Source: WHSM01 sp036375165 (GTDB lineage: Bacteria > Actinomycetota > Actinomycetes > Mycobacteriales > Micromonosporaceae). Taken from it: a stretch of DNA of 32,155 bases. Shown in pieces: positions 16,313 to 23,950 of the stretch. Under the pieces are notes generated by a model. That model was given only the letters and a program-made list of their open reading frames with translations. It did not search any database and was not told the DNA's origin. Position 1 is the stretch's first letter. Every line of letters begins with the position of its first letter. The translations under genes were made by a program, and so were the position numbers. The stretch lies in assembly GCA_036375165.1 (NCBI GenBank), contig DASUSI010000141.1, positions 1 through 32,155 on the forward strand. The letters run 5' to 3'.

Positions 16313-17452
16313 ATGACAGGCAACGGCAGTCAACGTCGGTGGCGTTCGGTCCGCCGCTATCTGAACCGGTCCCGAGCAGCGCTCACCGAAACCGCGGCGA
16401 GGCTCGCCGACGAGTGGCCGCGGCTCGAGCCGGCCCTGATCACCTACCAGGAGTGGCTCCCGACACGTCCCGTGCCGCTGGAGCGGGTTCGACTGACCTG
16501 GCAGCCGAAGTCACCGACCCCCCGCGTGACCGGTACAGAACCGCAGTCGTTCCTGGTCAGGCCGTTGCGGGACGACGGGCAGCGGTACGGCAGCTACGCC
16601 GAGGCGATGCGCGACGTGGATCCTCCCGGGATCTTCGAGAACCGACCGTGTTACCGCCTGCTCGGTGCTACGCGTGAGGGGTTTGGTAGCACCGAGGCCG
16701 CGGAACTGAGGTTCGGGCTGACGAGTTACTTCGAGGGGATCAGTGTTTCGGAGGCGGTCGCCCACGAACTCGCATCCGCGTGCATGGGGACGGCTGGTCG
16801 TGGCGGCTACGGTCACCTGAGCCGTACCGACCTGCCACTGCGCACGCTCGTTGGCGAGCCGGGCGACCTGGAATCCCGGCCCGTGGCACCGGCGCTTTGC
16901 ACCCTGACGCTGCGACATGAGCCGGGTACTGGCGAGGTGTCTTTCCTGATGCACCGGCGGGATCCGGATCAGGTGGCGAGCGGCGGTGGCATGCTCCAGG
17001 TGGCGCCGGTCGGGGTGTTCCAGCCAACCGGACTGTCGGTGCCGGAGACCCTCGATCCGGACTTCGACCTGTGGCGCTGCATGATGCGCGAATTCAGTGA
17101 GGAGTTGCTCGGCTCGCCGGAACACACCACCGTTGACTACGCCACCTGGCCGTTCGCCCAGCGGCTGGAAGAGGCCCGTGAGAAGGGACATTGCCGGCCG
17201 TATTACCTCGGTGTCGGGGTTGACCCCTTGACTCTGGTCGCCGATCTGTTGACGGTCGTCGTATTCGACGCGGTGACCTTCGACGAGGTGTTCGCCGATC
17301 TTGTGTCCGGTAACCAGGAGGGCGACCTGATCGCCGGGATCGAATTCACCGAGCCGAATGTCCTGCGGTACTCCAGGTCGGAGTCGACGCAGCCGGCGGG
17401 TGCCGCCGTGTTGGAACTGGCTTGGCGGCACCGCGCCGCACTGTTGGCCTGA
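16313..17452 (+). CDS. Unknown protein with a degenerate Nudix-like C-terminal half
   Basis: I do not recognise this 379-residue soluble protein. Residues 1-60 are helical and basic. The middle has an ENRPCYRLLGA motif (109-119) and SYFEGISVSEAVAHELA (138-154), which I associate with uncharacterised actinobacterial proteins often labelled as regulators. The C-terminal half resembles a Nudix fold: SFLMHRRDPDQ, GGGMLQVAPVGVFQP (224-238), then MMREFSEELLGS (257-268), close to the RE..EE..G core of the Nudix box but one residue out of register and without the expected upstream Glu. It may bind a nucleotide without hydrolysing it. ATG 16313 has GAGG at 16304-16307. It stands alone between the sigma factor gene and converging thioredoxin. 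Confidence 0.65.
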   Translation: MTGNGSQRRWRSVRRYLNRSRAALTETAARLADEWPRLEPALITYQEWLPTRPVPLERVRLTWQPKSPTPRVTGTEPQSFLVRPLRDDGQRYGSYAEAMRDVDPPGIFENRPCYRLLGATREGFGSTEAAELRFGLTSYFEGISVSEAVAHELASACMGTAGRGGYGHLSRTDLPLRTLVGEPGDLESRPVAPALCTLTLRHEPGTGEVSFLMHRRDPDQVASGGGMLQVAPVGVFQPTGLSVPETLDPDFDLWRCMMREFSEELLGSPEHTTVDYATWPFAQRLEEAREKGHCRPYYLGVGVDPLTLVADLLTVVVFDAVTFDEVFADLVSGNQEGDLIAGIEFTEPNVLRYSRSESTQPAGAAVLELAWRHRAALLA

Positions 17453-17475
17453 CCGCTGTGTCTCCGCTGCTGAGG

Positions 17476-17493
17476 TCCGGACATACGCCCGGA
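17476..17493. terminator. Weak hairpin between converging genes
   Basis: TCCGG (17476-17480) and CCGGA (17489-17493) form a 5-bp stem in the 53-bp space between the Nudix-like gene and thioredoxin. It could end either transcript; support is weak. Confidence 0.25.
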
Positions 17494-17505
17494 GTGGTTA
17501 TGGAA

Positions 17506-17862
17506 TCAGTGCTGCTCGTGCTCGGCGTGCAGCGCCGCCATATCGACGGTACGGGCTTGGTCGAGTAACTCGTCGAGCAGATCCGCGGTGAGCATGCCCG
17601 GCTGCTGGTGGATGATCGTGGCGTCCTTCACCACCATGATCGTCGGGATTGACCGGATCTCGTAGGTCGTGGCGAGTTCCGGTTCGGCTTCGGTGTCGAC
17701 CTTGCCGAAAACCACATCGGGGTGACGCTCCGAGGCGCTCTCGAAGATGGGCGCGAACCGGCGGCACGGGCCGCACCACTCCGCCCAGAAGTCGATCACA
17801 AGCAGGGGGTTTCCCTTCGTGATCTCTTCGAAGTTGTCCTTGGTGAGCTCCACGGTGGCCAT
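17506..17862 (-). CDS. Thioredoxin
   Basis: Small cytoplasmic dithiol-disulfide oxidoreductase. The 118-residue protein has the classic active site WCGPC with Cys30 and Cys33, preceded by VIDFWAEWC, and the cis-proline loop IRSIPTIMVVKD. Its length is slightly above the usual 105-110, the excess being a His/Glu-rich tail (ALHAEHEQH) that is not part of the fold. ATG 17862 has AGGAGG seven bases upstream. It is divergent from the Nramp-related transporter and converges with the Nudix-like gene. No thioredoxin reductase is adjacent, so it is probably an accessory thioredoxin rather than the principal trxA. Confidence 0.93.
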   Translation of the reverse strand: MATVELTKDNFEEITKGNPLLVIDFWAEWCGPCRRFAPIFESASERHPDVVFGKVDTEAEPELATTYEIRSIPTIMVVKDATIIHQQPGMLTADLLDELLDQARTVDMAALHAEHEQH

Positions 17863-18074
17863 CGGCCGCCTCCTGGGTCGTATGCCGGGCCTGCTGCCCG
17901 GTGCGGGTCCGGTGCCGACGACTGGCGCACTGGGTGGGGCACCGGCGGATGTCCAGCGGTTCCAACCGGCACGCCAGGCGCGCTATTCCACTACCCGGCG
18001 GGACCTCGGTGCGACACAGTGCATCGATCCGGGCTGACCTCGATCGCTGGTCGGGGGAATTTTTGCGGAACCCC

Positions 18075-18105
18075 TTGACTGTGATCTGCGACACTGCAAA
18101 TTTGC
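18075..18105 (+). promoter_or_regulatory. Promoter/operator candidate for the Nramp-related transporter
   Basis: TTGACT (18075-18080) could be a -35 with a -10 at CAAATT (18097-18102). The perfect 10-bp palindrome GCAAATTTGC (18096-18105) covers that -10 and is AT-rich against a GC-rich background, so a repressor may bind there. Confidence 0.4.
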
Positions 18106-18137
18106 GAATATCGATCATTTTCGGCGAGGAGGTCATC

Positions 18138-19688
18138 ATGACCAGTTCAGCCGATCCGCCGGCCCCTGAATCGACCGCCGGTCCCGTCGCTGGAGTGTCC
18201 CGCGACGAGTACCCGCTGGGCCGCAGCCGTCCGCCGCTCGGTGTGGACGACCTGCCGGAACCTGAAGAAGTGTTCAAAGTGCCCCGGATCGGGGTGTTGC
18301 AGATCGTTCAACTGGTGATCGGGCCGAGCCTGATCGCGCTCGGCATCTCGATTGGAAGCGGTGAGTGGCTGCTCGGACCACAGGCGGTCGGCACTTTCGG
18401 CTTTGTCGGGGTGGGATGGGTGATCACCGTCTCCGCACTGCTCCAGACGTTCTACAACGTCGAGATCTCGCGTTACGTGGTGGCAACCGGTGAGGTACCC
18501 GTCGTCGGCTTCGGTCGGGTGCCTCCGGGATGGCTGGTATGGATACCGTTCTCGCTGCTGGTGTTCTACTTCGCCTTCATCTTCGGTGGCTGGGCGGCCG
18601 CTGCGGGCCAGGGGCTGTTCGCCCTGTTCGCCGGGCGTGTTTTCGAACCTGACGAGATCCAGACGGTTCGGTGGCTCGCGATCGGGCTGCTGTTCGTGGT
18701 CTTCCTGATCGCGGTGCTGGCCCGCAAGATATCTCGGGCGTTGGAGCTCACCAACTGGGTGCTGATCAGCGCGCTGCTGTTGATCCTGCTGGTGATCAAC
18801 CTGGCGATCGTACCGTTTGAGACCTGGTGGGAAGGCATCCGCGGGCTGCTCACTCCGGCATCACCGCCGTCCGGCATCACCGCCACCCAACTCGGTGCGC
18901 TCGCTGGTTTCACCGCGCTCGCGTCTGGCCTGAACTGGTACGCGATGAACCACTACCGGGACAAGGGCTACGGTATGGGCCACCGGGTCGGGTTCATCTC
19001 TGGTATGCGAGGGGAACGTCAAGAACTGCGCCCGGTCGGCGTCACGTTCCGGGACACCCCGCAGAACGCGTCCCGGTGGCGTCGCTGGTATCGACTGTTG
19101 CTGATCGACCTGTGGGTGGTGTTCTTCGGTGGCGCGATGCTCGGCATGCTGCTGCCCACCGTCCTGATGGCGCACGTGGTCGACACCACCGGTGAGAAGC
19201 CGACCGAGCAGAACATCCCGACGTTCCTGGCGTCCCAACTCGGCAACGAGTACGGCCAGGCCATGTTCTACATAATGCTGCTGGTCGGGGTGTTCATCCT
19301 GTTCTCCACGCAGCTCGGGATCTTCGAGGCGCTGGTGCGGAACTTCACCGACGCCACCCATGCCACCAGCCCTTGGCTGCGCCGGTTGATCGAAGGTGAC
19401 CCCCGCCGGTTCTACTACCCGTTCATGCTGGTTGTGCTCGTCATCATCGCGGTGGCCCTGCACCTCGCGCTGCCGGTGCGGCTGGTGCAGATCTCAGCGA
19501 ACATGTCCAATTTGGGCGCGTTGATCTTCCCGTTCGCGCTGATGTACCTGAACTCGAAGCTGCCCAGGCCGGCCCGGCCGCGGGTGTGGCACTACGTGAT
19601 CCTGGTGCTCAACTTCCTGTTCTTCGGGTTCTTCTTCATCAACTTCGTGTACGAGTTCGTGACCGGAGCAGCGCTGGTCAAGTTCTGA
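18138..19688 (+). CDS. Nramp-related membrane transporter, non-canonical
   Basis: A 516-residue polytopic protein that I place among Nramp (SLC11)-related transporters, with about 11-12 membrane helices after a cytoplasmic N-terminal 50 residues. The first helix reads IGPSLIALGISIGSGEWLLG (61-80). Where true Nramp metal transporters have the DPGN metal-binding break, this protein has GSGEW, and the helix-6 MPHN motif is replaced by a region reading SGLNWYAMNHYRDKGYGMG. Manganese or iron import is therefore not supported; another cation or an organic solute is possible. ATG 18138 has GAGGAGG upstream, and in-frame sequence before it covers a likely promoter palindrome. Its last 11 bases overlap the converging hydrolase gene. 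No other transport genes are adjacent. Confidence 0.65.
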   Translation: MTSSADPPAPESTAGPVAGVSRDEYPLGRSRPPLGVDDLPEPEEVFKVPRIGVLQIVQLVIGPSLIALGISIGSGEWLLGPQAVGTFGFVGVGWVITVSALLQTFYNVEISRYVVATGEVPVVGFGRVPPGWLVWIPFSLLVFYFAFIFGGWAAAAGQGLFALFAGRVFEPDEIQTVRWLAIGLLFVVFLIAVLARKISRALELTNWVLISALLLILLVINLAIVPFETWWEGIRGLLTPASPPSGITATQLGALAGFTALASGLNWYAMNHYRDKGYGMGHRVGFISGMRGERQELRPVGVTFRDTPQNASRWRRWYRLLLIDLWVVFFGGAMLGMLLPTVLMAHVVDTTGEKPTEQNIPTFLASQLGNEYGQAMFYIMLLVGVFILFSTQLGIFEALVRNFTDATHATSPWLRRLIEGDPRRFYYPFMLVVLVIIAVALHLALPVRLVQISANMSNLGALIFPFALMYLNSKLPRPARPRVWHYVILVLNFLFFGFFFINFVYEFVTGAALVKF

Positions 19689-20595
19689 TCCGAAGGGCCC
19701 CAGCGGTGCTGCGAGCGGCTTGCCGTGCCAGGTCGAGGATTTCCCTGGTCAGCTCCTCCGCGCGCTCCAGCGGGATCATGTGGCCGACCCCGGGGAAGAC
19801 CAGCAGCCTGGCGTGCGGCACCGCGACCGCGATCCGGCGGCTGTGCGAGGGCGGGGTCAGCCGGTCCCGACCGCCGGCCAGGATCCGTACCGGGACCCGC
19901 TGCAGGTGCCGCAGTGCCCGGTGACGGTCGTGCCGCATCAGGTCGACGAAGAAGCCTTCCACGATGCCGGAATGCGTGGTGCAGATCAGTCGGCGCCCCA
20001 GCCGTACGTCATCCCGACTCGCGTCCGGGCCGAACAGGATCGCCCGTGCGAGCAGCGCGTCGGTGATCCGGCGACGCACCGCCCCGTCGCCGCGCCGCAG
20101 GTGGGACCGGTGACGTCGGGCGAACTCGCGCCCCAGCGCGGTCCGTACCAGGTCCGCGAACCGCTTCGGGAACCCGAGCGTGGCTCGGTGCAGGTCTCCG
20201 GCCGCGGTGTTGACAAGCACCACGCCGGCCACCCGAGGGTCGAACAGCTTTGGTTCCAACTCGGCGAGCGCCATGATCGTCATGCCACCGAGGGAGTGCC
20301 CCACCAGCACCAGGGGCAGGTCGGCGCAGGTCGCTTCGATCACGGTGCGGAGATCCTCGGCCACCTGCGCGATGCTGGTGGTGCCCTGGGGTGCGGGGCC
20401 AGACCGGCCGTGTCCCCGCATGTCGTAGCTGACCACGCGCACCGGTTGATCGGCGAGCGCGGCCGACTGGTGACGGTAGATCTCCGACGACAGGCACCAA
20501 CCGTGCAGCAGCACCACGGCGACCCGGGCGCCCCGATCGGGTTCGGTCACCGCGACGGCCAGTTCGATGCCGTCCCGGGTGAACACCGTATTCAT
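19678..20595 (-). CDS. Alpha/beta hydrolase, translationally coupled to the membrane protein gene
   Basis: A 305-residue serine hydrolase of the alpha/beta fold. Seen motifs: oxyanion region VVLLHGWCLSSE, nucleophile elbow VGHSLGGM, acid in GGRDRLTP, and catalytic His in FPGVGHMIP, so the triad is complete. A cap domain of about 70 residues, rich in Arg, lies between nucleophile and acid. There is no signal peptide. The start codon overlaps the stop of the upstream membrane-protein gene (ATGA, 20592-20595), and GGAGGT seven bases upstream lies inside that gene, so the two proteins are made together and probably act in one pathway. The substrate is unknown; esters, lactones or epoxides are all possible. 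It should share the TetR-type control described for the upstream promoter. Confidence 0.85.
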   Translation of the reverse strand: MNTVFTRDGIELAVAVTEPDRGARVAVVLLHGWCLSSEIYRHQSAALADQPVRVVSYDMRGHGRSGPAPQGTTSIAQVAEDLRTVIEATCADLPLVLVGHSLGGMTIMALAELEPKLFDPRVAGVVLVNTAAGDLHRATLGFPKRFADLVRTALGREFARRHRSHLRRGDGAVRRRITDALLARAILFGPDASRDDVRLGRRLICTTHSGIVEGFFVDLMRHDRHRALRHLQRVPVRILAGGRDRLTPPSHSRRIAVAVPHARLLVFPGVGHMIPLERAEELTREILDLARQAARSTAGALRIRT

Positions 20596-22379
20596 GCATT
20601 GACCTCCAGCGATGTGCTGACACGGACCGGTCCGGCGGCGCGGGCGTGCAGCGCGGTAATGACGGCCAACAGTGCCAGGTACGTCGCGAGCAACGTGACG
20701 TACCCGGCGTACCAGGTGATGTCCGGGAGCCCGGTCCTGGCCTCCCGCTGCAACAGGTGCCGTTCGGAGCCGAAGCCGCGGCTGACACCGGAGCGGGCCG
20801 GGACTTCCGCCGCCGGGATGGCACGGTCCGCGGGCAGGTACACCGGGGCGGCCACCAGGTGGTTGTCCGGCCTGTGGAGCCGGATCAGGGTCTTCCAGTC
20901 CCCGCCGACCGGTACCGGTCCGGTGGAACGCCAGGCGCCGTCGCCGACTGGTCGCATCGGTGTCCGTACCGAACCGCCGCCCTGCCAGGAGAGCGCGTAG
21001 AACCAGACCGCGCCGTCAGCCGCAGCCGGGTCGTCCAGGCGCACCGTCACCACGGCGGCGTCCGGCCTCACCGGATCGAGCGTGATCTCGCCTCTGAGGG
21101 TCCCCTCAGCCGTGCGGGGCACGCTCACCGCGAGCGTCCCGAACACCAGCACCGCTCCGGCCGCCAGCGCCGCGTACGCCCCCCGACGCGTCCGTACCGG
21201 GGTGGGTCTCGCGGCGGCGATCCGGTCGAGTCGGTCAAGCTGCCAGCCGGCGAGCAGCCCGGCCCCCACGCCAGCGAGCAGCCCGTACCCGAGATAGGCC
21301 GGAAGCTGCGGCGCGGGCCAGGGCAGCGGCAGAAACACCTGGCTCCAGGCCCACTCCGCGGCGGTGCCCAGGCTTCCCACCAGGATCCCGGCGAGGATCC
21401 CGAACCGGTACCGCCGGGTTACCGGGATCGCCGCCGCGAGAAGTTCGATCAGCACCGCCTGTGCCAAAAACAGGGAGAAGTGATGGGCGCTGCGGCCCAG
21501 GCCGGCGCTGACGCCGACCATCAGGACCGTACGTATCGCCAGGAAGGTGGCCACGGCCAGGAGCGCCCCGCCCGGTCCGAGCATCGCCCGCATCCAGACC
21601 AGGGCCCACGTGCCCGCCACCGCGAGGATCACCACCTGGGCCAGCATCGGGAACTGCGGCACGCCGAGTTCGTACTCCATCAGGAACACCGAGATCCCGA
21701 TCAGCCAACCCATGGCGGACCTGACCTCCAGTACCCGGACCGCGCGGCCGGTGGTGCCGACCTGGCGGGCCTCCGCGGCCAGCACCGCGCCGCCTGTTGC
21801 CGACAACACCGCACCCCCGATCATCAGGACATGGGTCGGCCCCCATTCGGTGACGTCCTGGCCGTAGATCCGGTGCCATATGTCGTCCAGCGGAAAGCCC
21901 AGCAGCGCGAAGCCGCCGGCCACGGCGACGATCACGCCACCCAGCGGGGCACGCCAGCGGTGCCGGCCGAGCCGCAGCCGCATGGTGTGACGCGGCAGCG
22001 GATCGGCCGCCAGGCCGCAGCTGAGCAGGCCGGACGTGAAGACCCCGAGTAACCCGAAAAGGATCAGGTAGTGCGCCGGGTTCGCCAGTGGTCCCTGGTC
22101 CCGGCCCAGGTCCACGTGGTACGGCACGTCCCAGTACACCCCGACACCCGCCGCCAGCAGGGAGCCTGAGAGCAGCAGCGAGGGCAACCCGACCCAGCGG
22201 GGTAGTCCGGTCCAGGTGCTGGCTCGGTCGGCCAACCATCCGAGACGGGTGGTCCGGCCGGCACGTTCCCCGGCCATCATCATCAGTGCCGGTGCGAGAA
22301 ACCCGGCCATGATCAGGGCGGTCAGCACCACCTGGAACAACGGTGCGCCCCCGGTCCCTGCGGCGTCTGCTCGGAACAT
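20592..22379 (-). CDS. Polytopic membrane protein with intramembrane Asp/His motifs and FixH/CopC-like domain
   Basis: I do not recognise a characterised family. The 595-residue protein has about 12 membrane helices in residues 13-420, an extracellular beta-rich domain (about 425-545) reminiscent of FixH/CopC-like folds (TGPVPVGGDWKTLIRLHR), and a final helix (about 555-578). Charged and His residues cluster at helix ends: YWDVPYHVDLGRD (82-94), NPAHYL (100-105), DDIWHRIYGQDVTEWGPTH (165-183) and HHFSLF (299-304). Such a set suggests a metal or heme site. ATG 22379 has GGAGG six bases upstream. In-frame sequence upstream crosses the operator and the opposite-strand TetR gene. It is the first gene of a two-gene operon with an alpha/beta hydrolase, divergent from tetR. 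Confidence 0.75.
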   Translation of the reverse strand: MFRADAAGTGGAPLFQVVLTALIMAGFLAPALMMMAGERAGRTTRLGWLADRASTWTGLPRWVGLPSLLLSGSLLAAGVGVYWDVPYHVDLGRDQGPLANPAHYLILFGLLGVFTSGLLSCGLAADPLPRHTMRLRLGRHRWRAPLGGVIVAVAGGFALLGFPLDDIWHRIYGQDVTEWGPTHVLMIGGAVLSATGGAVLAAEARQVGTTGRAVRVLEVRSAMGWLIGISVFLMEYELGVPQFPMLAQVVILAVAGTWALVWMRAMLGPGGALLAVATFLAIRTVLMVGVSAGLGRSAHHFSLFLAQAVLIELLAAAIPVTRRYRFGILAGILVGSLGTAAEWAWSQVFLPLPWPAPQLPAYLGYGLLAGVGAGLLAGWQLDRLDRIAAARPTPVRTRRGAYAALAAGAVLVFGTLAVSVPRTAEGTLRGEITLDPVRPDAAVVTVRLDDPAAADGAVWFYALSWQGGGSVRTPMRPVGDGAWRSTGPVPVGGDWKTLIRLHRPDNHLVAAPVYLPADRAIPAAEVPARSGVSRGFGSERHLLQREARTGLPDITWYAGYVTLLATYLALLAVITALHARAAGPVRVSTSLEVNA

Positions 22380-22422
22380 CGAGTCCTCCGGCGTGTTGCG
22401 GATCCCGCTTCCGGGAGACAAG

Positions 22423-22449
22423 TTACCCAGAGTAATATACTGAGGGTAA
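22423..22449. promoter_or_regulatory. 27-bp palindromic operator with overlapping divergent promoters
   Basis: Outer arms TTACCC (22423-22428) and GGGTAA (22444-22449) and inner arms AGTA (22431-22434) and TACT (22438-22441) are perfect inverted repeats around ATA; only the two bases between the arms and the centre break symmetry. On the plus strand TATACT (22436-22441) and on the minus strand TATATT can serve as -10 boxes, so one bound regulator would cover both the tetR and the membrane-protein promoters. Confidence 0.7.
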
Positions 22450-22481
22450 GGACCCCATGGAAGAGGTGTACGCTCCACACC

Positions 22482-23162
22482 ATGGCGAGTTCGGCCACCA
22501 ACCGGCGAACCGGTGTCAGCGCGGAGTCGGAACGGGCTCGCCGGCGTCGGGTGCCACGCGCCGATCGGGAGCGGCAGATGCTCGCCGTTGCGGAGGAGGT
22601 CTTCGCCGAGCGCGGTTATCAGGACGCGTCCATGGACGAGATCGCCCGTCGGGTCGGCGTCACCAAGCCGATGCTGTACGCGTACTTCGGCTCCAAGGAG
22701 GGCCTCCTGGTCGCCACCATCGCCCGGGTACGCGAGGACATGACGGGCACGGTGATGTCCTCTGTCCAGGGCGCTGAGGACGTCAAGGAGATGCTTTGGC
22801 GAGGGCTGCTCGCCTACCACGAGTTCGTGGCCGAACACGAGCGCGGTTGGTCTGTCGTACGGCAGGTTGCCTCCCAGGCGGTGGCGGACCAGATCGAGCA
22901 GGTGCGTCGTGGCCTCAGCGACCTGATTGCCGAGATGATCACACTGCACGCACCGGCCGCCCCCGAACCGGACCGTCGGGCGTACGCTGAGATGATCGTC
23001 GGAGCGTGTGAGCGGTCCGCGCTCTGGCGGCAGACCCGCCATGACGTGACACCCAGGGAAGCGGCCAGACTGGTGATGAATGGCATCTGGTGCGGCGTTG
23101 CGAGCCTCGCCGACAGGTACAGTGCCGATTTCGACACTCGCCGTCCGGGCGTCTCGGTCTGA
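22482..23162 (+). CDS. TetR/AcrR-family transcriptional regulator
   Basis: DNA-binding repressor of 226 residues. The N-terminal domain (about 20-75) has the TetR helix-turn-helix: LAVAEEVFAERGYQDASMDE, IARRVGVTKPMLYAYFGSKEGLL. The C-terminal ligand-binding half (about 80-215) is helical and, as usual, not informative about ligand. A basic stretch (RARRRRVPRADRER) precedes the first helix. ATG 22482 lacks a strong ribosome site; GAAGAGG lies about 19 bases upstream, so either initiation is weak or the start is slightly different. It is divergent from the membrane protein/hydrolase operon and the 27-bp palindrome between them is its likely operator, implying that it represses both itself and that operon. 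Confidence 0.9.
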   Translation: MASSATNRRTGVSAESERARRRRVPRADRERQMLAVAEEVFAERGYQDASMDEIARRVGVTKPMLYAYFGSKEGLLVATIARVREDMTGTVMSSVQGAEDVKEMLWRGLLAYHEFVAEHERGWSVVRQVASQAVADQIEQVRRGLSDLIAEMITLHAPAAPEPDRRAYAEMIVGACERSALWRQTRHDVTPREAARLVMNGIWCGVASLADRYSADFDTRRPGVSV

Positions 23163-23497
23163 GGTCCAGGCACTCGTCCGGTGATGCCAGGATGTGGCTT
23201 GCCTCTCAGACACGTAACACCTCGGGTTGTGGTTCGCAGTACTTTGTTGACAGTTACCCGATTCCGTTGTCTGCTGGGGGTCCCGCGCTGGGACGACCGT
23301 CCACGAACACTTTTGTGGCGGGTCACATTTCCGGCGTACGGGGTAGACCGTTGTCAGTCCGCTGCGAGAGAAAGGGCGCCAGTGTCGCTCACGGCACCCG
23401 AGATTGATCCGGGGTGCGACGGCTGGGGAGCCGGCAAACACCGGAGACCCATGGTCGAGCATGTTGTACCGGACGTCTCGCAGGAGGGGAGCACAGG
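23163..23497. other. 335-bp intergenic region before the roadblock gene
   Basis: No gene is seen. TTGACA (23247-23252) with TCTGCT 17 bases later (23270-23275) may be a promoter with a long leader of about 215 bases. The leader includes small GC hairpins (GGCT/AGCC and CCGG/CCGG around 23420-23445). I could not match it to a known riboswitch. Confidence 0.4.
23247..23275 (+). promoter_or_regulatory. Candidate promoter of the roadblock gene
   Basis: A consensus -35 TTGACA is followed after 17 bases by TCTGCT, a poor -10. The -35 match is strong; the -10 makes the call tentative. Confidence 0.4.
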
Positions 23498-23929
23498 ATG
23501 AGCACAGGGCCAGACGGCAGCCTGGAGGCCCAGAACTTCACCTGGCTCTTGCGGACCTTCGCGTCAGACACGGCTGGTGTGATCGAGGCCATCGTGGTCT
23601 CCGCGGATGGCCTGCTGATGGCGACATCCGGTGCTCATGGCACTGAGGACACCGACAGGCTGGCCGCCATCAGCTCATCGCTGCTCAGCCTCGCGGTGGG
23701 CGTGGGGCAGTGTTACCAGATGGGGGAACCGGACAAGATCATCGTGCAGTTGACGCACGGCCACCTGATCGTGAGTACGGTCAGCGAAGTCTCCGTACTG
23801 GCGGTACTGGTTTCCGATCAGGCGAATCTCGGAGCGGTCGCGTACGAAGCCTCGGTGCTCGCCCACCGGGCCGGGGCCGCCCTGACGCCGCAACTGGTCG
23901 AGGAGCTGAAGACCCGATTCGGCGCCTGA
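23498..23929 (+). CDS. Roadblock/LC7 domain protein (MglB/CvnB-like)
   Basis: A 143-residue roadblock protein; relatives act as regulators or activators of small Ras-like GTPases. The whole length is one domain: FTWLLRTFASDTAGVIEAIV, VVSADGLLMATSGA, a helix DRLAAISSSLLSLAVGVGQ, then strands IIVQLTHGHLIVSTVSEVSV. This is the CvnB position of actinobacterial conservons, which normally encode sensor kinase, roadblock, DUF742 and GTPase together. Here none of the other three is adjacent, so it is an orphan member. ATG 23498 has AGGAGGGG (23482-23489) upstream; earlier in-frame codons are not supported. It converges closely (21 bases) with the QueA-like gene. Confidence 0.9.
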   Translation: MSTGPDGSLEAQNFTWLLRTFASDTAGVIEAIVVSADGLLMATSGAHGTEDTDRLAAISSSLLSLAVGVGQCYQMGEPDKIIVQLTHGHLIVSTVSEVSVLAVLVSDQANLGAVAYEASVLAHRAGAALTPQLVEELKTRFGA

Positions 23930-23950
23930 TGCGGACCCCGGTTCGGCGGT

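Noticed and set aside
20592..23462. 956-codon reading of the membrane-protein frame extending upstream across tetR
   Set aside because: The upstream part is antisense to a clear TetR gene and crosses the palindromic operator; ATG 22379 has a good ribosome site and begins the first helix.
23401..23497. GC-rich leader before the roadblock gene considered as a riboswitch
   Set aside because: I compared it from memory with c-di-AMP, TPP, cobalamin and SAM riboswitch cores and found none of their conserved segments.
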